Positions 17,209-25,785 of a stretch of DNA of 64,000 bases are shown here, one piece after another. Within the stretch, counting starts at the first letter, position 1. Every line of letters starts with the position of its first letter. The position numbers and the translations under genes are program-made. Source of the stretch: Halomarina ordinaria (GTDB lineage: Archaea > Halobacteriota > Halobacteria > Halobacteriales > Haloarculaceae). The stretch spans positions 29,954 to 93,953 of the forward strand of contig NZ_JARRAH010000006.1 in NCBI RefSeq assembly GCF_030553305.1, read 5' to 3'. Under the pieces are notes generated by a model. It searched no databases, was not told where the DNA came from, and saw nothing but the letters and a program-made list of their open reading frames with translations.

Positions 17209-19100
17209 TGCCAGGGTTGTGTGGGGCACTCGGCGCCGCCGAGTGCGATATCGACCGACTGCGAGAGGGGCTCCGGTGGTCGGGCCGAGAGCGGGTGTTC
17301 GACCACGCCGCGGGCGACGTGGCCGTCTCCGTCGCGGTCAACGACGGGTTCGGCGACCAGCCGGCCCGGACCGACGACGGCGAACTGGTGTGGCTGTGGG
17401 GGGACGTCTACGGGGTGGAGTCGCCGTCGGGGTACACCGCCTTCTCCGGACTGGAGCGCGACCGGCCGGCGCGGACGGTGGCCGACCTGTACGGCCGGTA
17501 CGGCCTCGACGTCGTCGAGCGCCTGAACGGGACGTTCGCCGCCGTCGTCTCCGACCCCGACGCGGGGTGTGTCCACCTCGTCACCGACCGGATGGGGAGC
17601 CACCCGCTGTACGTCGCGGGCGAGCGCGGGGTCGCGGTCTCCTCGCACGTCCAGTCGCTCGCCGCGGCGACCGACGCCGAGTTCGAGGAGACGTACCTCC
17701 CGGAGTTCTTCACCACGGGGCGCGTCTCGGGCTGTCGGACGCCGTTCGCCGGCATCGACGAGGTGCCGCCGTCGTCGGTGCTCACGGTCGACGTCGAGAC
17801 GGGCGACACCGCGGTGCGTCGCTACTGGACGCCGCGCTACCGACCGGTCGACCGGTCGTTCTCGGCGTTCGTCGACGAGTTCGTCGAGACGTTCCGGACC
17901 GTCTGTGCGGACTACCTCCGCGACGACCGGCGGTACGGCGTGCTGCTGAGCGGGGGGAGCGACTCGCGGCTGGTGCTCGCGGCGGCGGCCGACCACGACA
18001 CCACGGCCTACCACCTCTCCGACTGGATGAGCGACGAGGCCGGCACCGCCGAGCGCTCCGCGCTCGCCGCCGACTGCCCGTTCGTCTGGCTGAAGCGCGG
18101 CCCCGACCACCACCGCGAGTGTCTCGTGGAGAACCCGTCGATGATGCCCTTCTACGGTCGGTTCGACCAGGCTCACACCGCCGGGTTCAACGACCGCCTC
18201 CGCGAGGAGGTCGACGTCGTGGTCTCGGGACTGTACGCCGACGTGCTGTTCAAGGGCGCGACGCTCCCGACGGCGGTGGCCGACTTCGGGCCGCTCGGGA
18301 CGCTCACGCTCCCCGTCGAGCGCTCGGTCGACTCGGTCGAGGCGTACGTCGACCGAGCGGTCCAGTCGCTCCCGCCGTACCTCGACGTCCCGATGACGAT
18401 GCGCGAGACGTTCGAGGCGAACGTCCGCGAGACGGTTCGCGGTATCGACCACCACGGCGTCGTCTACCCCTCGATGCGCGAACTCGTCTCGCTGCGGGAG
18501 TTCTACCCCATGTCGAACGACCCCGACCTGTTCTACTACGGGCTGACCCAGTCGATGCCCCACTGGACGCCGTTCCTCGACAACCGCATGATAGACCTCG
18601 CGCTGCGCCTCCCGGTGAAGTACCAGCTCCGTCGCGACATCGTCAACACGGCCATCGAGCGCCTGGCCCCCGACCTCGCGGCCATCCCGCACGCGAGCAC
18701 CGACGTCAGCCTCGACCGGCCCTACCCGCTCCACTTCGTCGGGCGCTACCTGACGTCGATGCGCCGGCAGCGCCGGGACACCGCCCCCGACGTCCCCTAC
18801 TACGGCCACCGGCCGTGGGTCCACGGGCCGGAACTGCTCCGCCACGACCGCTTCGCCATCGAGAGCCTGCTGGCGAACCGCGACGTCGTCGAGGCGCTCC
18901 CGTTCCTCGACTGGGACGGCGTCCTCGAGACCTACCGTCGGCACGCCGAGGGGGAGAACTTCTACTGGGAGCTGTTCATGCTCGTCGGCTTCCTCGAGAT
19001 GCCGGCGGTGCGGGCGCTCGCGGGGATCGAACCGACGTCCACCGGCGTCGTCCCCTCGCGGGGCGTGGACATCGACCTCACCTCCGGTGACGCGCGATGA
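17208..19100 (+). CDS. Asparagine-synthase-like amidotransferase lacking the N-terminal Cys nucleophile
   Basis: 630 aa from ATG 17208; an in-frame ATG at 17184 would add eight residues. The N-terminal half keeps the Ntn glutaminase fold pattern (VVERLNGTFAAVVSD, DRMGSHPLYVAGERG). The protein begins MPGLCGALG, however, so residue 2 is Pro and not the Cys needed for glutamine hydrolysis. The synthetase half has the ATP pyrophosphatase loop LLSGGSDSRLVLAAA (SGGSDS at 248-253). It probably adenylates a carboxylate and uses free ammonia or another nucleophile. The context (phosphodiesterase, FemAB-like enzyme) suggests a glycan or peptide substituent. It overlaps the next gene by ATGA. Confidence 0.75.
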   Translation: MPGLCGALGAAECDIDRLREGLRWSGRERVFDHAAGDVAVSVAVNDGFGDQPARTDDGELVWLWGDVYGVESPSGYTAFSGLERDRPARTVADLYGRYGLDVVERLNGTFAAVVSDPDAGCVHLVTDRMGSHPLYVAGERGVAVSSHVQSLAAATDAEFEETYLPEFFTTGRVSGCRTPFAGIDEVPPSSVLTVDVETGDTAVRRYWTPRYRPVDRSFSAFVDEFVETFRTVCADYLRDDRRYGVLLSGGSDSRLVLAAAADHDTTAYHLSDWMSDEAGTAERSALAADCPFVWLKRGPDHHRECLVENPSMMPFYGRFDQAHTAGFNDRLREEVDVVVSGLYADVLFKGATLPTAVADFGPLGTLTLPVERSVDSVEAYVDRAVQSLPPYLDVPMTMRETFEANVRETVRGIDHHGVVYPSMRELVSLREFYPMSNDPDLFYYGLTQSMPHWTPFLDNRMIDLALRLPVKYQLRRDIVNTAIERLAPDLAAIPHASTDVSLDRPYPLHFVGRYLTSMRRQRRDTAPDVPYYGHRPWVHGPELLRHDRFAIESLLANRDVVEALPFLDWDGVLETYRRHAEGENFYWELFMLVGFLEMPAVRALAGIEPTSTGVVPSRGVDIDLTSGDAR

Positions 19101-20740
19101 CCGGACGGAACCTCCGGACGCTCGTCGTCGGCATCGACGCGGCCTGCGAGGGGGTGCTCGACCCGATGTTCGAGCGCGGCCTGCTGCCGAACCTCCGCTC
19201 GCTCGTCGAGTCGGGCGTCGCCGGGCCCCTCGAATCGCAGGTCCCGCCCTGGACGCCGAGCGCCTGGCCGTCGCTCTTCACGGGGACGAACCCCGGCAAG
19301 CACGGCGCGTACAGTTTCCTCCGGTACGAGGGCTACGACTGGGACGTCCTCGACGCCACGGACGTCGAGGAACCCGCGCTGTGGGACATCCTCGACGCCC
19401 GTGGGCTGTCGAGCGTCGTCGTCAACGTCCCGGTGACGGCGCCGCCGTCGGCCATCGACGGGGCCATCGTCCCGGGGTTCACCGCCCCCGAGGCGCCGCC
19501 GTGTCACCCCGACGGGCTCCTGGCCGACGTCGAGGACGCCATCGGTGAGTACCGCGTCTACTCGCGCGAGGAGTTCAACTCGCGGGCGTCGCCGACGACC
19601 CGCCACGTCGAGTACATGAAGCTCGTCAGGATGCGCGGGAAGGCGTTTCGCTACCTCTGTGAGCGCTTCGACCCCGACTTCGGGTTCGTCCAGTTCCAGC
19701 AGTCGGACACCGTCGTCCACGACATGCCCGGCGACCTGGACGAACTGCGCGTGGTCTACCAGGCCATCGACATGCAGCTCGGGCGCATCCTCGAGGAGTG
19801 CGACCCCGACACCGTCTTCGTCGTGAGCGACCACGGCATCGGGCCGTACGCCGGCCAGGAGTTCCGCGTCAACGCCTTCCTGCGCGACCGGGGCTACCTG
19901 GAGACGACCCGGTCGGGCCAGGGGCGCCCCTCGTGGGTCCCCATCTTCCACGACCGGTTGAGCGGCGACGAGGGGGACGACGACCGCCCGCTGGCCGCGC
20001 GCACCCTCGACCGGGGGATGGCCGTCGCCGGCCGCGCCGGGGTGACCCCCGACCGGCTGGTGGCGCTGCTCTCGCGGGTCGGCCTCGACGACGCCGTGAC
20101 GCGCCTCCTCCCGGCGTCGCTGGTGCAGGCGGCCGCCGGCGAGGAGCAGGTCGACTTCGCCGCCTCGCGGGCGTACATGCGCCTGCCCGTCGAACTCGGC
20201 GTCCGCATCAACCTCGAGGGGCGCGAACCCGAGGGGGTCGTCCCGCCCGAGCGCTACGAGGCGCTGCGCGAGGAACTCATCGACCTGCTCTCGAGCGTGC
20301 GGACGCCCGCGGGCGACCCCGTCTTCGAGCGCGTCGTCCCCCGGGAGGAGGTGTTCTCGGGGCCGAACCTCGAGGACGCGGTGGACGTCGTGACGATTCC
20401 CGCGAACTACGACCAGTTCCCCTCCGCCCGGCTCGGGGCCGACCACTTCGGGCCGCCCAACGAACCGTGGAACCACAAGCGCGACGGGATTCTCGTCGCC
20501 GCCGGCGCGGGCGTCGACACCGCCGCGGACGTCGACGGCGCCCACCTGCTCGACGTCGCGCCCACGGTGCTGGCGAGCCTCGGCGTCCCGGCGAGCGACC
20601 GGATGGACGGGCGCGTCCTCGACCCGGTGGCGCCCGTCGGCGAGGCGACCTACCCCCGTCCCGGGCCGCGCGAGGACCGGACGGGCGACACGGGGTACAG
20701 CGTCGAGAACCGCCTCGCGGACCTCGGCTACCTCGAATGA
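19097..20740 (+). CDS. Type I phosphodiesterase/nucleotide pyrophosphatase family enzyme
   Basis: 547 aa, alkaline phosphatase superfamily. LRTLVVGIDAACEGVLDPMF gives the first metal Asp. PPWTPSAWPSLFTGTNPGKH (about 56-75) holds the Thr nucleophile expected of this branch. DTVFVVSDHGIGPYAGQEF gives the second metal site. The late NEPWNHKRDGILVAAGAGV and the terminal NRLADLGYLE match other haloarchaeal members. It has no signal peptide. It should hydrolyse or transfer a phosphodiester, phosphonate or sulfate group. It overlaps the upstream gene by ATGA, and its own stop overlaps a 46-codon linker frame. Confidence 0.8.
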   Translation: MTGRNLRTLVVGIDAACEGVLDPMFERGLLPNLRSLVESGVAGPLESQVPPWTPSAWPSLFTGTNPGKHGAYSFLRYEGYDWDVLDATDVEEPALWDILDARGLSSVVVNVPVTAPPSAIDGAIVPGFTAPEAPPCHPDGLLADVEDAIGEYRVYSREEFNSRASPTTRHVEYMKLVRMRGKAFRYLCERFDPDFGFVQFQQSDTVVHDMPGDLDELRVVYQAIDMQLGRILEECDPDTVFVVSDHGIGPYAGQEFRVNAFLRDRGYLETTRSGQGRPSWVPIFHDRLSGDEGDDDRPLAARTLDRGMAVAGRAGVTPDRLVALLSRVGLDDAVTRLLPASLVQAAAGEEQVDFAASRAYMRLPVELGVRINLEGREPEGVVPPERYEALREELIDLLSSVRTPAGDPVFERVVPREEVFSGPNLEDAVDVVTIPANYDQFPSARLGADHFGPPNEPWNHKRDGILVAAGAGVDTAADVDGAHLLDVAPTVLASLGVPASDRMDGRVLDPVAPVGEATYPRPGPREDRTGDTGYSVENRLADLGYLE

Positions 20741-20877
20741 GCGTCCGAACCGCCCGACCCCTCCGAACCGACCGAACTATCGGGCCGGCGCGAGCCGGTC
20801 CGGACGCCACGCACCGCCGACCGACCGACCCCGCAGACGGACGTCACGAACACGACCACACGCACACACCGCTATGA
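20737..20877 (+). CDS. 46-codon linker ORF with histidine-rich tail
   Basis: The ATG overlaps the phosphodiesterase stop (ATGA) and the TGA overlaps the ATG of the FemAB-like gene (ATGA), so the frame fills the 133-nt gap exactly. The product starts MSVRTARPLRTDRTIGPARA and ends RHEHDHTHTPL, with four alternating His. It is basic, unlike the proteome. It may be a translation bridge like the 1692 and 8628 frames, or a small metal-binding peptide. I know no family for it. Confidence 0.4.
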   Translation: MSVRTARPLRTDRTIGPARAGPDATHRRPTDPADGRHEHDHTHTPL

Positions 20878-21920
20878 GCATCGACGTCACCACCCTCGAC
20901 GAGTCGGACCGCGACGTCTGGAACCGCTGTGTCGAACAGTCGGACCAGACGAACCTCTTTCACCAGTACGAGGCGCTCTCGCTCCTCGTCGCCCACTCGG
21001 GGGCGACCCTCCACCCGCTGATCGGCTACAACGGTCAGGAGCCCGTGGGAATCATGCCCGTCTTCGAGGTCGAACGCGGGCGTCGCCGTATCGTGAAGTG
21101 CCCGCCGTACCTCCTCGAGAGCTTCTCGCTCGGCCCGGCGCTGCTCAACCTCGCGGGGACGAAGCGCCGGCGCGCCGAGCGCCACCAGCGCCAGTTCGTC
21201 GAGGGCTGTCTCGAGTACGTCGAGGAGGACATCGCCCCCGCGGAGACGCACGTCCGCCTCGGCGGGCGCTTCACCGACGTCCGGCCGTTCCTCTGGAACG
21301 GCTACGAGGCGTCGCCGTACTACACCTACGTTGTCGACCTCACGCCCGGTCGGGAGGCGGTGATGGCGGAGTTCAGCCGCGACGCCCGGAGCAACATCCG
21401 GAAGACCGACACCGAGGACGTCGAGGTGTACGAGGGCGGCGTCGAGGAGATACGCGCCATCGTCGAGCAGGTACAGGACCGACACGACGAACAGGGGAAG
21501 GAGTACCGCGTCTACCCGGGGTTCGTCATCGACCTCTACGAGGCGCTCCCGGAGGGGCAGGTGCGCCCCTACGTCCTCGAACACGGCGGCGAGTTGGCCT
21601 GCGGGATGATCACGCTGGAGTACGGTGACACCATCTACCGCTGGGAAGGGGGCGCGAAGTACGGCGGCGACGTCCCCGCCGCCGACCTCCTCGACTGGCA
21701 CATCATGTGCGAGGCGATGGACCGCGACGTCGCGCGCTACGACCTCGTCGGCGCGAACATGCCCCGCCTCTGTACGTACAAGGCCAAGTTCGGCCCCGAA
21801 CCCGAGGTGTACTACAACATCGAGCGCAAGGCCCCGCTGGACGCGTTCACCGAGGGGGCGCGCGCGCTCGCCGCGGACGTGCTCGACCGGGCGGACGACC
21901 TCCGGACGCGCGTGAAGTAA
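20874..21920 (+). CDS. FemAB-like GNAT acyltransferase
   Basis: 348 aa with two tandem GNAT-like halves, as in FemA/FemX and the lipid II aminoacyltransferases. The N-terminal half has CVEQSDQTNLFHQYEALSLL and GYNGQEPVGIMPVFEVERGR. The C-terminal half has VMAEFSRDARSNIRKTD, then GGELACGMITLEYGDTIYRW and LLDWHIMCEAMDRDVARYDL. In bacteria such enzymes add amino acids to peptidoglycan precursors; archaea lack murein, so here an amino-acyl or acyl substituent on a glycan or lipid is more likely. It ends the operon with the asparagine-synthase-like and phosphodiesterase genes. Confidence 0.75.
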   Translation: MSIDVTTLDESDRDVWNRCVEQSDQTNLFHQYEALSLLVAHSGATLHPLIGYNGQEPVGIMPVFEVERGRRRIVKCPPYLLESFSLGPALLNLAGTKRRRAERHQRQFVEGCLEYVEEDIAPAETHVRLGGRFTDVRPFLWNGYEASPYYTYVVDLTPGREAVMAEFSRDARSNIRKTDTEDVEVYEGGVEEIRAIVEQVQDRHDEQGKEYRVYPGFVIDLYEALPEGQVRPYVLEHGGELACGMITLEYGDTIYRWEGGAKYGGDVPAADLLDWHIMCEAMDRDVARYDLVGANMPRLCTYKAKFGPEPEVYYNIERKAPLDAFTEGARALAADVLDRADDLRTRVK

Positions 21921-22092
21921 TCGCCGTCCCCTGACCGTCCGTCACGCGTGCCGGTCGCCGGACCGACCGGTCCTTTCGTGTCACTGTCTCGGAAACTGCA
22001 CGCTCATTACACATCTAGCCCGGTCGGCGCGGTCCGCCCACGCCCGTAGCTGTAAGGGGTATCCGGCCCCCGCTCGTAGCACCGATGACGGC

Positions 22093-22293
22093 ATGTCTGG
22101 CACACGAACTACCGACGTAACGACCGCCGAGATCATCGAACTGAACGTCGCCGAGGAGGGACTGGCCGGTATCGTCCAGGACCTCCAGGCCCGGGGCGTC
22201 GTCACCGACGACGACGCCGCCGACCTCTCCACCCGCGTCCAGTCGCTCACCGACGAGCTCCGCGGGTGCGTCGTCGGGACGTCCCTCGACTAG
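22093..22293 (+). CDS. Small acidic hypothetical protein
   Basis: 66 aa, acidic and soluble: MSGTRTTDVTTAEIIELNVA, then a helix-rich EEGLAGIVQDLQARGVVTDD and a C-terminal TDELRGCVVGTSLD. The acidic composition and clean stop support a real gene, but no family is recognised. An out-of-frame ATG at 22084 overlaps its start. Confidence 0.55.
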   Translation: MSGTRTTDVTTAEIIELNVAEEGLAGIVQDLQARGVVTDDDAADLSTRVQSLTDELRGCVVGTSLD

Positions 22294-22344
22294 GCGAACA
22301 GCATCGTACCGCGCGGAAACCGCAGGTCATTGACTTCATTCGGT

Positions 22345-22362
22345 CGCCGTCGCGCGACGGCG
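22345..22362. repeat. Perfect 18-bp palindrome
   Basis: CGCCGTCGCGCGACGGCG lies 52 nt after the small ORF and about 200 nt before the regulator at 22565. It could be a terminator stem or an operator. No T tract follows it directly; a T6 run is at about 22470. Confidence 0.4.
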
Positions 22363-22451
22363 GCCAGACCCCGTTCGCCCCGGAGCGCGCGGCTCGTTGG
22401 CCTCCCGGGCAGCGGAGTCGCGCCGCGACAGATATTTACTGAACGTGGTAA

Positions 22452-22463
22452 TTCTGTATTAAC
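22452..22463 (+). promoter_or_regulatory. Promoter of the DUF7344-type regulator
   Basis: ctgtattaacag combines a TATA-like core with CTGT/ACAG dyad symmetry. It lies about 105 nt above the ATG at 22565, so this gene should have a leader of about 80 nt. The rest of the 22294-22564 gap shows only the palindrome at 22345 and a T6 run. Confidence 0.4.
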
Positions 22464-22564
22464 AGGTAGTTTTTTCTCCGGTGCATTCGTACTAGTTGTC
22501 AGATACGTCGTCGACCATCCGGGGGAGCGGCGCATCGCCCCGACCGCGGGGCGCCCGAGGACCC

Positions 22565-23095
22565 ATGAGCACGAACGTAGTCAGGGAGGAGCGGACACTC
22601 GCCGAGAGCGACGTCTACAACATCCTCCAGAACGACCGCCGGCGGTACGCCATCGAGCAGTTACGCGCGAACGGCGAGCGCGCCGAGGTGGCCACGCTGG
22701 CGGAGGCCATCGCCACGGTCGAGACGGGCGAGTCGCCGCCGCCGCGGAACGTCCGCCAGAGCGTCTACAACTCGCTCCACCAGTCGCACCTCCCGAAACT
22801 CGACGCCGCCGGCGTCGTCGAGTACGACCGCCAGCGCAAGGTCGTGACGCTGACCGACCTCGCCGTGGAGGTCGAACGGTACATGGGTCTCGACGACCCC
22901 CAGCCGCTCCCGTGGGCTGACTGTTACGTCGCCGCCGGCCTCGCCGGCCTCGCGGCCGTCACCGGCGCCTGCCTCGGCCTGCCGGGACTGGCGGCGGTCC
23001 CCGCTCTCGGCTGGGCGGCCGGCGGCGGCACGGTACTGGTCGGCCTCCGCGCCCTCCAGTGGCGGAGCGACGGCGCGATGCCCGTCACCGACTGA
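22565..23095 (+). CDS. Membrane-bound HTH regulator (DUF7344-type)
   Basis: 176 aa. A winged helix fills residues about 14-105 (LAESDVYNILQNDRRRYAIE, NVRQSVYNSLHQSHLPKLDA, AGVVEYDRQRKVVTLTDLAV). Two closely spaced membrane segments follow (VAAGLAGLAAVTGACLGLPG and GWAAGGGTVLVGLRAL). The same layout recurs at 43365. Such proteins are thought to be membrane-tethered regulators; the target is unknown. It stands right after the first glycan locus. Confidence 0.75.
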   Translation: MSTNVVREERTLAESDVYNILQNDRRRYAIEQLRANGERAEVATLAEAIATVETGESPPPRNVRQSVYNSLHQSHLPKLDAAGVVEYDRQRKVVTLTDLAVEVERYMGLDDPQPLPWADCYVAAGLAGLAAVTGACLGLPGLAAVPALGWAAGGGTVLVGLRALQWRSDGAMPVTD

Positions 23096-23104
23096 CCAGT
23101 CCGC

Positions 23105-24256
23105 TCAGGTGCGTTCGAGGACGTTGACGCAGCTGACGGCCCCGGTCGCGTTGCGCCCGATGCCGATGTTGTGCTGGAGGCCGACCGCCGGCGCGTCGAC
23201 CTGCACGTCGCCCGCCTCGCCGCGCAACTGCTCGAATATCTCCGCCACCTGGGCGACGCCGGTCGCGCCGATGGGGTGGCCCTTCGAGAGCAGACCCCCC
23301 GAGGGGTTGACGGGCGTGTCGCCGTCGAGGGTGGCACGCTCGACGAACGCCCCGCCCTCGCCGTCGGCGCAGAAGCCGAGGTCCTCGTACGTGATGAGCT
23401 CCGTGATGGAGAAGCAGTCGTGGACCTCGGCGACGTCGACGTCGGCGGCGGTGATGCCGGCGCGCTCGTAGGCTCGCTCCGCGGCCTGTCGCGTCGCGGG
23501 GAAGTTCGTCAGCGCGAGGTCGCTCCCCCGCTGGAAGGAGTCCGCCGAGAGGCCCCACCCGGCGTGGCGGACGGGGGCGTCGGTGAACTCGCGGGCGCGC
23601 TCCTCGCTCGCGAGCAGGACGGCACAGGCGCCGTCGGTCACCGGACAGCAGTCGTAGAGGTTGAGCGGGTAGCTCACCGTCGGGGAGTTCCGGACGTCCT
23701 CGACGGAGCACTCGAACTGCTGGTGGGCGTAGGGGTACTTCACGCCGTTGGCGTGGTTCTTCACGCTCACCTCGGCTATCTGGTCGCGGGTCGTGCCGTA
23801 CTCCGCCATGTGGCGGGTGGCGCGCATCCCGAAGTAGGCGGGCATCGTCACGCCCCGCCCGCGCCAGAGGCGTTCGAGCGCGGCGCTCCCGATGAGGCCG
23901 GCGGTGTCGTCGAGCATCTTCTCCGCGCCGATGACGAGCGCGACGTCGGCCGCGCCGGCCTGCACGGCGAGCGAGGCGTTACGGAAGGCGTCGCTCCCGG
24001 TCGCGCAGGCGTTCTCGACGCGCGTGATGGGCGTCTCGAAGAGCCCCGTCGCGTGCGCGAGCGCCGACCCCGAGGAGCCCTCGCCCGCGATGTCGATGGT
24101 GCCGTACCAGGCGGCGTCGATGTCCTCGGGAGCGAGACCGTCGACGCTCCCGAGCAGGTCGAGGTACGCCGCCTCCAGCAGGTCGTCGAAGGAGTCCCCG
24201 TAGCGCTCGCCGAACTCGATGATGCCCGAGCCGACGACGTAGGCGTCGCGGGTCAT
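23105..24256 (-). CDS. Thiolase-family acyl-CoA acetyltransferase (SCP-x type)
   Basis: 383 aa. It has the nucleophile Cys in ITRVENACATGSDAFRNASL (about 75-94), the EVHDCFSITELITYEDLG motif, and the C-terminal NPSGGLLSKGHPIGATGVAQ with the active-site His. The late Cys of the catalytic pair is replaced or shifted, as in archaeal thiolases that work with a DUF35 partner. It overlaps the DUF35 gene by ATGA. It probably condenses or cleaves acyl-CoAs within the thiolase-DUF35-HMGCS complex known from archaea. Confidence 0.85.
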   Translation of the reverse strand: MTRDAYVVGSGIIEFGERYGDSFDDLLEAAYLDLLGSVDGLAPEDIDAAWYGTIDIAGEGSSGSALAHATGLFETPITRVENACATGSDAFRNASLAVQAGAADVALVIGAEKMLDDTAGLIGSAALERLWRGRGVTMPAYFGMRATRHMAEYGTTRDQIAEVSVKNHANGVKYPYAHQQFECSVEDVRNSPTVSYPLNLYDCCPVTDGACAVLLASEERAREFTDAPVRHAGWGLSADSFQRGSDLALTNFPATRQAAERAYERAGITAADVDVAEVHDCFSITELITYEDLGFCADGEGGAFVERATLDGDTPVNPSGGLLSKGHPIGATGVAQVAEIFEQLRGEAGDVQVDAPAVGLQHNIGIGRNATGAVSCVNVLERT

Positions 24257-24684
24257 TCCTCACCTCCGGCCTTCGACGCGCGCGGCACGGCGAACTTCAG
24301 CGAGTTGATGGGCCGACGCCCGTCGCTGAACAGTTCGCGAAAGCGCGCCTCGACCTCGGTGCCGACGTCGAGTTCCGCCAGGTGCGTCTCGGTCAGCAGG
24401 CCGTAGGCGCGCGCCGCCTCGCCCGCCCCCGACGCCTGCGGGAGCGAGACGACGGCGACCGGCTGTGGCGTCTCGATGTCCTCGGGGAGGTACTGCTGGA
24501 CGACGAACGTCTCGACGGTCCCCCGTTCGGCGAGTTGCACCGCCTCGAAATCGGCCGGCGCGTCCCCGCAGCGCTTGCACGTCCGCTTCTCCTCCGGGAA
24601 CGACACCCAGCCGCACGACTGGCACTCGAAGCCGACGAGACGCTGGTCCTGTCGTTTCGTCCGCTCGTAGCGCGGGCCGCTCAC
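24253..24684 (-). CDS. DUF35 zinc-ribbon/OB-fold protein (thiolase partner)
   Basis: 143 aa from GTG 24684, which overlaps the stop of the HMGCS-like gene (GTGA). The N-terminal zinc ribbon has CQSCGWVSFPEEKRTCKRCG (two CxxC pairs, about residues 20-39). An OB-fold follows (GTVETFVVQQYLPEDIETPQ, VAVVSLPQASG). In archaea such proteins bridge thiolase and HMG-CoA synthase and bind the shared CoA intermediate. Position between these two genes fits that role. Confidence 0.85.
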   Translation of the reverse strand: MSGPRYERTKRQDQRLVGFECQSCGWVSFPEEKRTCKRCGDAPADFEAVQLAERGTVETFVVQQYLPEDIETPQPVAVVSLPQASGAGEAARAYGLLTETHLAELDVGTEVEARFRELFSDGRRPINSLKFAVPRASKAGGEE

Positions 24685-25673
24685 GCGCGGTTCACCCCCT
24701 GGTACTCGACCGGCCGGCGATACTCCAGGTGTTTCGCGTAGGTGACGTACTCCTTCGCGTCGAGGAGGGCCGAGACGGTCGGTCCCTCGGTCGACCCCGA
24801 CCCGACCTCGAGGGCGACGGCGTCCGCCCCGCCCGCGCCGTAGCAGGCCGCGAGCGCGGGCGTCCCCGCGTCGGTCGTCTCCAGCAGGTGCGCCAGGTCG
24901 AGGAAGAAGGAGGCGACGCCGGCCGACCCCACGTCGTCGAACGTGCTCACCCGCTCGGCGTCGACGCTCCGGAGGGCGGTCCGGGCCAGTCGCGCGTCCG
25001 GCGCGCTCGCGACGGCGCGGGCGGGCGCCTCGCCACCGTCGAGGGCGCGTTCGACGGCCGCCTCGGTCGCCGGCGCGACGCCGTGGCGGCGCTCGAAGCG
25101 CGCGTCGCCGCTCCGTGCACGTTCGCCGTGTTCGCGGTGGCGCTCGACGAACCCCGTCGTCTCCTGGCCCCACCCGGTGAGCGACGCCGCCGGCGCGTCG
25201 GCGTCGGGCGCGAGGACGACGGCACCCGCCCCGGCGCCGGCGTACTGCTCGTCGTCGTCGCCCGACTCGGCGGGCAGGACGTCGCTCGCGACGACCAGCA
25301 CCGTCGACTCGGTCGCCTCGACGGCGTCGCGCGCCGCGAACAGCGCGTCGGTGGCCGCCCGCGGCGTCGCCCGGAAGTCGCCCGTCCGGACGTCGCCGGT
25401 CGCGCCGAGGCGGTAGGCGACGTGGGCCGCGATGCCGTGTTCGGCGAACGGGTCGGTGACGCTCGCGGCGAGGACGGCGTCGAGGTCGTCGCCCGCGAGG
25501 GCCGCCCGCGCGAGCGCAGTCTCGGCCGCCTCGCACGCCAGCGTGACGTGGTTCTCGTCGCGCGCGGGGACGGCGCTCTCGCCGCGGCCGGACTCGCCGA
25601 ACTGGGCCGCGATGGTGTCGCGTTCGATGCGGTAGAGGGGGACGTACCCCCCGCAGCCGGCGACTACGACCAC
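24681..25673 (-). CDS. HMG-CoA-synthase-like protein without the catalytic Cys
   Basis: 330 aa, thiolase fold of the KASIII/HMGCS group. The order of segments is normal: VVVAGCGGYVPLYRIERDTI, DAVLAASVTDPFAEHGIAAH, then GDFRATPRAATDALFAARDA (about 98-117), where HMGCS has its catalytic Cys, and a C-terminal ACYGAGGADAVALEVG. At the Cys position the sequence is RATPRAAT, so no nucleophile is seen. It may be a structural partner or an altered enzyme rather than the mevalonate-pathway mvaB. The start GTG 25673 is not certain. It is divergent from the enoyl-CoA hydratase. Confidence 0.75.
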   Translation of the reverse strand: MVVVAGCGGYVPLYRIERDTIAAQFGESGRGESAVPARDENHVTLACEAAETALARAALAGDDLDAVLAASVTDPFAEHGIAAHVAYRLGATGDVRTGDFRATPRAATDALFAARDAVEATESTVLVVASDVLPAESGDDDEQYAGAGAGAVVLAPDADAPAASLTGWGQETTGFVERHREHGERARSGDARFERRHGVAPATEAAVERALDGGEAPARAVASAPDARLARTALRSVDAERVSTFDDVGSAGVASFFLDLAHLLETTDAGTPALAACYGAGGADAVALEVGSGSTEGPTVSALLDAKEYVTYAKHLEYRRPVEYQGVNRA

Positions 25674-25785
25674 CGCTGCCCGCCTCCGTCATTGTGTCGT
25701 GATGACATACATCGCGACTCCGACAGCGGCCGAGTAAAAACTACTGGTCGGCAAGGACTATGGCGGCGCTGGCTGTGGTGCGGGT

